From assembly GCF_002078175.1 (NCBI RefSeq), contig NZ_MWFK01000003.1:310001-374000 (forward strand): a DNA stretch of 64,000 nucleotides. Reading direction: 5' to 3'. This DNA comes from Streptomyces sp. M41(2017) (GTDB taxonomy: Bacteria > Actinomycetota > Actinomycetes > Streptomycetales > Streptomycetaceae). Each line of letters begins with the position of its first letter. The stretch's first letter is position 1. Below the pieces are notes generated by a model. That model searched no databases, was not told where the DNA came from, and saw nothing but the letters and a program-made list of their open reading frames with translations. Positions 59,650 through 64,000 of this stretch are shown piece after piece. The translations under genes were made by a program, and so were the position numbers.

Positions 59650-60582
59650 TCACGACGGAGGCGTGGGCGCGTCGGCGGCGCGGTCCGCGACGAGGCGCAT
59701 CGCCGCGGTGGTGAGGTCCGGGTCGTGGAGCAGGACGTAGTGGTCGCTGCCCGTCGCCAGAATCTGCGGGGTCTGCGGCCGGAGGCCCACCAGCGCCTGC
59801 TGGGCCTTGGGCCAGGCGGCCTCCAGCTTCTTCAGCAGAGCCTTGTCCATGCCGGGCGGTGCGGCGAAGGGTGCCGTCTTGCTGAGCACCGCGAGCGGCA
59901 CCGGGGGCAGCGGGCCGCCCCGCTGGATGTCCGTGACGCCGCCGTCGATGTCGACCTGCTCGAATTCCGGGTCGTTGTCGAAGGCGGTGCCGGGGTGCCG
60001 CAGCGCATCCACGTAGGCGGGCCAGGCGTCGCCCATCGCGGGCTTCAGTCCGGGTCCGAGCGCGTCGACCAGGACCAGGCCCCGGGTCTTCTTCGGGTGC
60101 TCCTGGGCGTAGCGGAGCGCGATCATGCCACCGAAGGAGTGCCCCACCAGCAGGTACGGTCCCGGCACGTGGCCCGCGGTGAGTACACGGTTCAGTTCGT
60201 CGACCATGGCGGGCAGTTTCCGGGTGCCGCGCTCGGGTGTGGTGCGGGTGGTGAGCGCCGGCGGCTGCGAGTAGCGCAGGGTGCCGGGGCGGTCGTAGGT
60301 GCACACGCGGGTGAAGCGGGCCACGCCCGGCAGCACCGGGGTCTTCGGGACGGGCGGTTTGACGTCGGAGAGCGACCACGGGTCGGATGATTCGTGCAGT
60401 CCGGACACCAGCACGACGGTGGGGCTCCCGGATCCCGAGCAGTGGAGGTACACGCTTCGTCCGCCGCCGACGTCCACCCGCTGGTCCGTGTCCCCGCCGG
60501 CCGATCCGGGAGTGGCGGCGACCAGCAGCACGACGGCCGCCACGGCCGCCACGCCGCTGGACGCACGCCATCGGCATCGCAT
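59650..60582 (-). CDS. Secreted alpha/beta hydrolase
   Basis: A 310-residue exported hydrolase. The signal peptide has RWRASSGVAAVAAVVLLVAA followed by a likely cleavage near SAGG. The nucleophile elbow is VGHSFGGMIAL (Ser near residue 148), an acidic residue follows in VLVDALGPG or later, and GSDHYVLLHDPDL provides the catalytic His. HESSDPWSLSD near 64 is typical of this Streptomyces hydrolase group. Esterase or peptidase specificity cannot be told. Confidence 0.9.
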   Translation of the reverse strand: MRCRWRASSGVAAVAAVVLLVAATPGSAGGDTDQRVDVGGGRSVYLHCSGSGSPTVVLVSGLHESSDPWSLSDVKPPVPKTPVLPGVARFTRVCTYDRPGTLRYSQPPALTTRTTPERGTRKLPAMVDELNRVLTAGHVPGPYLLVGHSFGGMIALRYAQEHPKKTRGLVLVDALGPGLKPAMGDAWPAYVDALRHPGTAFDNDPEFEQVDIDGGVTDIQRGGPLPPVPLAVLSKTAPFAAPPGMDKALLKKLEAAWPKAQQALVGLRPQTPQILATGSDHYVLLHDPDLTTAAMRLVADRAADAPTPPS

Positions 60583-60639
60583 ACCTCCAGCGTCCTCTTG
60601 CGATCGCGGGCTCGCATCCGGGAGCGACGGCCCGCCCGG

Positions 60640-62064
60640 TCAGCGGCCGAACGTGTCCGCGAACCTGCGTCCGTCGACGACGGGGTAGCCGAAGTCCGTG
60701 GCGTTGAAGGCGGTCGCGGACGTGCTCGTCAGACCCGCGGTCGAGCCGCGCAGCACCCACGCCGCCCCGTCGTCGTATCCGCCCGGCAGGACGTCCTCGC
60801 CGTACGCGCCGACCGCGAGATCCGCCTTTCCGTTGCGGTTGATGTCGCGCAGCCTCACCGACGAGCCGAAGTGGTCCCCTGCCTCGGCAGCGCCCGGCAC
60901 ACCCGGTGTGGCCTGATGGAAGGACTGGGCGCCGCTCGTGCTGATTCCGTTCCAACTGCCCTTCAGGAGAACGATGTTGCCTACATTGCGGACGCCGTCC
61001 ACCGTCTCGTACGGGGCGCCGACGGCGACGTCGGCGCGTGCGTCGCCGGTCGCGTCCCCCACCGCGACGGCCGCGCCGAAGTTGTCGTACGGCTCGTCGG
61101 TGCCCGGTACGCCCGCGCTGGCCTGGGTGTAGGTCGTGCCCGTGACGGGGAGTCCGGTCGAGGTTCCGTACCTGACGGTGAACGAACCGCCCTTTCCGGC
61201 GCCGGTGTTACCGGTGACCAGGTCGTCGTAGCCGTCGCCGTTGATGTCTCCGCCCGCCACGGCTGCCGAGAACACGGTGCCGCCGGGGGTGTTGCCCGCG
61301 GCCAGGACCGAGTACGACAGGCCGATGTCCCCGGGGCCGCCGCGCAGGAGGCCGAGATAGGCGGTGGAGGTGGTGCCGCTCGCGTCGTCGATCCTGCCGT
61401 GCACCACGAAGTCGTTGCCGTCCGTGGCGGAGAAGCGGCCGGCGACGACCCCGTCCAGTCGCACCCCGGGCGGCAGGAAGTCGACCTCCGGGGCCAGCGC
61501 GCCGTCCTGGGTGGGCTTTCCGTCGCCGTACCACCAGAAGGTGTCGTCGCCCACGACGACGAGGTTCTCGGCGCCGTCGCCGTCCAGGTCGGCGAAGGCG
61601 GCGCCCTCACCGAACCCGGACGCCTCAGCGGTCGGGGCGGTGAGCGACATGCCGCCCGATGTGAAGGGCTTCGCCCCGCCCCAGATGATGGTGACCGAGC
61701 CACGGGGTTTGCCGGTGACCTCCTCGCCGGGCGCGCCGACGATGAGGTCGGCGTAGCCGTCGCTGTTGACGTCGCCGCTGGTGACGTTCTCGCCGAACCG
61801 GTCCACGCTCTCCGACACTCCCGGGACGCCCGGGGTGTCCTGGGTGACGCTCACCGAGCGGGCGGGGCTGACTCCGGATGCCGAGCCGAAGACCACGGTG
61901 ACCGTGCCCCCGCTCGCCTTGGGGGTGCCGATGGCCAGATCGCGGTAGCCGTCCCCGTTGAAGTCGTAGGTGAGCACGGCCGGGGTCCCGACGGCGGCCG
62001 GGGCGGCGAGCCCCGCGACGGCGAGGGCGACCGCCGTCGCGACGGCGAGAGTACGTGCGCGCAA
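60640..62064 (-). CDS. Secreted FG-GAP/integrin-like beta-propeller protein
   Basis: A 474-residue secreted protein with signal peptide MRARTLAVATAVALAVAGLA and cleavage near AVG or AAP. It holds about seven FG-GAP blades, each with a calcium-loop DxNxDGxxDL: DFNGDGYRDLAIG, DVNSDGYADLIVG, DLDGDGAENLVVV, DINGDGYDDLVTG, DATGDARADVAVG and DINRNGKADLAVG. This is a calcium-bound propeller acting outside the cell. Role unknown, maybe adhesion or enzyme display. It lies 57 bases upstream of the hydrolase on the same strand and may share its transcript. Confidence 0.92.
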   Translation of the reverse strand: MRARTLAVATAVALAVAGLAAPAAVGTPAVLTYDFNGDGYRDLAIGTPKASGGTVTVVFGSASGVSPARSVSVTQDTPGVPGVSESVDRFGENVTSGDVNSDGYADLIVGAPGEEVTGKPRGSVTIIWGGAKPFTSGGMSLTAPTAEASGFGEGAAFADLDGDGAENLVVVGDDTFWWYGDGKPTQDGALAPEVDFLPPGVRLDGVVAGRFSATDGNDFVVHGRIDDASGTTSTAYLGLLRGGPGDIGLSYSVLAAGNTPGGTVFSAAVAGGDINGDGYDDLVTGNTGAGKGGSFTVRYGTSTGLPVTGTTYTQASAGVPGTDEPYDNFGAAVAVGDATGDARADVAVGAPYETVDGVRNVGNIVLLKGSWNGISTSGAQSFHQATPGVPGAAEAGDHFGSSVRLRDINRNGKADLAVGAYGEDVLPGGYDDGAAWVLRGSTAGLTSTSATAFNATDFGYPVVDGRRFADTFGR

Positions 62065-62338
62065 GGTGACGCTCCCTGTCTGTGGAACCGAATCGCCGCT
62101 ACGGGCTTCGGTGACCTACGACTCCACGGATGACCAAAGGGTTGTACGCGCCCGTCGACAAGGTGAACGCGACGCGTGGGCGCCGCCGTTGGCCGGGCGG
62201 CGAAGGGGCGGCGCGACCGCGAGCCAGCTCCGGGGGTGGTCACACGACCCCTCTGACACCCAAGCCTGACGTGCGTTCATCGAACGAGCTGTCAGAGTGA
62301 CGTCCTACAGACCGAACATGCCCGGGGAGGCATCTGCT

Positions 62339-64000
62339 GTGAACACCGTGCGGTCCCTGCTGCGGCGCGACGCGGGTTACGCCGCGCTCCGGAGGTCTGT
62401 CAGAGCGGCGATCGTCGCTCCTGGCCTCTTCGCCCTGACACGGGCGATCACGGACAGCCCCGTCGTCCCGCTCTTCGCCGCTTTCGGATCGATCGGGCTG
62501 CTGCTCTTCGTGGAGTTCGGGGGGCCCATGCGCGACCGGCTCACCGAGCAGTCGGCGTTGATCGTGACGGGCGCGGTACTGATCTCGCTCGGCACGCTGG
62601 TCTCCCGCGAGGTATGGCTCTCCACCGTGGCCACGGCGGTCGTGGCGTTCCTCGTGCTGTTCTCCGGCGTGGTCAGCTCGGCGCTGGCGGGTGCCTCCAC
62701 CTCACTGCTCGTCAGCTTCATCCTGTCCACCACGCTGCCCGGTTCGGTCGACGCCATCCCGGACCGGCTCGCCGGATGGGGTCTTGCGGGCGTGGCCTCG
62801 CTCCTGGCCATCCGCTTCCTGTGGCCGTCGCCGGTACGCGAGCCTCTGCGGACCGCCACGGCGAGCGCGTGCGGCGCGCTCGCCGCCCAGCTCAGGGCCG
62901 AGGCGGACTGTGTGCTGCGCGGCTTCGTCACGGCCGACCGCACGGCCCTCGGTTCGGTCGTGGACGAGGCGAAGGGCGCGGTGACCTCACTGCGGGACAC
63001 GTTCTTCGCCACCCCGTACCGGCCCACGGGCCTCTCCACGTCCACGCGCGTCCTGATCCGCCTCGTCGACGAGGTGCTGCTCCTCGCCACGATCCTGGAC
63101 CGCGCCCCCGTGGGAGAGAAGACGGGCCCCACGGACGTGATCGTCTGCGGAGTGAAGACGGCCGCCTCGGATCTCCTGCGAGCGAGCGCGGAACTCCTGG
63201 GCGCGACGGACGACAGCGACCCCGGCGGGCTGGCACCGCTGCAGGAACGGCTCGTCCAGGCCCGGTCCACGATGGAGAACGCCGTCACCGCGTTCCGGCC
63301 GATGACGGCCACCGGGCACGACGCGGAGCGGAGTCCCGCCGAAGGCCGGGGCGAGCGGACCGCGACCCGGTTCGTGAGTTCCCTGGAGCCGAGTTTCCGC
63401 GCCCAGGAGATGAGTTTCGCCGTGTCCGCGATCGCGAGGAACGTCGACCTCGTCCTGGCGGCGCGCCGGCGCACACTGTGGCAGAAGATCACGGGGCGAC
63501 GCCCCGAAGGTGCCGCCTCGACGCTGGCGTCGGCGCAGGAACGCGCTGGCGCGCATGCCGAGCGGCACTCGGTGTGGCTGCACAACAGTGTGCGGGGCGC
63601 GATCTCCCTGGCCCTCGCCGTCCTCGTCGCGGAGTTGTCGGGAGTGCAGCACAGCTTCTGGGTCGCCTTCGGCACGCTGGCGGTGCTGCGCTCCAGTGCC
63701 GTACTGACCGGACAGAACTCCCTGCGGGCGATCGCCGGTACCACCGCGGGCATCGTCGTCGGCGGCGGACTCATCTACATGGTCGGGTCCAACACGACGT
63801 TCCTGTGGATCCTGCTCCCGATCGCCGTCCTGTTCATGGGCTTCGCCCCGGCGACCATCTCCTTCGCGGCGGGGCAGGCCGGGTTCACCGTATCGATCCT
63901 CATTCTGTTCAACCTCCTGCAGCCGACGGGCTGGACCGTGGGCATCGTGCGCATCGAGGACGTCGCGATCGGCTGTGCCGTGAGCGTCGTCGTCGGTCTG
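62339..64000 (+). CDS. FUSC-family membrane protein (partial, runs off the end)
   Basis: The first 554 residues of a large membrane protein, open at the window edge. Two sets of hydrophobic segments (residues about 20-170 and 420-554) flank a cytosolic helical region (about 175-415), the arrangement of FUSC/YccS/AaeB-like proteins; SVWLHNSVRGAISLALAVLV starts the second set. Likely an aromatic-acid or related exporter of the inner membrane. GTG 62339 has GGAGG eight bases upstream; ATG 62318 is an in-frame alternative. Confidence 0.88.
   Translation, partial: MNTVRSLLRRDAGYAALRRSVRAAIVAPGLFALTRAITDSPVVPLFAAFGSIGLLLFVEFGGPMRDRLTEQSALIVTGAVLISLGTLVSREVWLSTVATAVVAFLVLFSGVVSSALAGASTSLLVSFILSTTLPGSVDAIPDRLAGWGLAGVASLLAIRFLWPSPVREPLRTATASACGALAAQLRAEADCVLRGFVTADRTALGSVVDEAKGAVTSLRDTFFATPYRPTGLSTSTRVLIRLVDEVLLLATILDRAPVGEKTGPTDVIVCGVKTAASDLLRASAELLGATDDSDPGGLAPLQERLVQARSTMENAVTAFRPMTATGHDAERSPAEGRGERTATRFVSSLEPSFRAQEMSFAVSAIARNVDLVLAARRRTLWQKITGRRPEGAASTLASAQERAGAHAERHSVWLHNSVRGAISLALAVLVAELSGVQHSFWVAFGTLAVLRSSAVLTGQNSLRAIAGTTAGIVVGGGLIYMVGSNTTFLWILLPIAVLFMGFAPATISFAAGQAGFTVSILILFNLLQPTGWTVGIVRIEDVAIGCAVSVVVGL

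Overview
The window is a 64-kb piece of a high-GC actinobacterial chromosome, almost certainly Streptomyces or a very close relative. The evidence is the extreme G/C bias at third codon positions, frequent GTG and some TTG starts, genes packed by 4-bp stop/start overlaps (ATGA, GTGA, TTGA), likely leaderless transcripts, Streptomyces-type orphan families (DUF5133, DUF6233, ANTAR-only, STAS/SpoIIE), and two perfect CebR operators (TGGGAGCGCTCCCA) beside cellulase genes. Inventory and content look like a chromosome-arm accessory region: oxidoreductases, regulators, exporters, secreted hydrolases and decayed genes. I saw no rRNA, tRNA, insertion sequence, CRISPR array or replication origin.

Layout. 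1-12 kb: redox and resistance-type modules, each with its own regulator: SDR plus cupin; MFS exporter plus TetR; a DUF3533-like membrane protein divergent from a MarR over a clean operator; a MOSC-flavin reductase-ferredoxin fusion; a TetX-like monooxygenase divergent from a TetR; an SDR divergent from a LysR. 12-15.5 kb: small zinc-ribbon protein, PPK2 kinase and a glycogen-debranching-like enzyme. 13.5-24.3 kb: a divergent sugar locus. Leftward run Zn-type dehydrogenase, sugar isomerase, GH63/MGH-like hydrolase and amylo-1,6-glucosidase-like protein; rightward run lipoprotein binding protein, two ABC permeases, ROK regulator and Gfo/Idh dehydrogenase.

24.5-30.8 kb is the most interesting part: two SpoIIE-type phosphatases, two STAS proteins and a cobalamin-binding protein carrying the CarH-type W-x9-EH signature, three of the genes translationally coupled. 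I read it as a light- or B12-responsive partner-switching module. 30.9-38 kb: GH15 enzyme, cyclase, gluconokinase, GMC oxidoreductase, a decayed S8 protease, DJ-1/PfpI protein and Dps. 38-41.2 kb: a four-gene overlapping operon (glycosyltransferase, methyltransferase, PIG-L deacetylase, acyl-CoA dehydrogenase). 41.9-48.3 kb: ANTAR protein, CrtI-like oxidoreductase, SRPBCC, a STAS lacking its phospho-serine, a Y-family polymerase homologue divergent from DUF6233 across an SOS-like box, and Ku.

48.4-57.4 kb: lipoprotein, surface protein plus class F sortase, methyltransferase, remnants of a GH12 cellulase and a ricin-type lectin, then divergent GH5 and GH6 cellulases, each with a CebR box. 57.6-64 kb: GntR, GNAT divergent from a leaderless TetR over a perfect palindrome, a secreted hydrolase, an FG-GAP protein, and a FUSC-family membrane protein that runs off the end.
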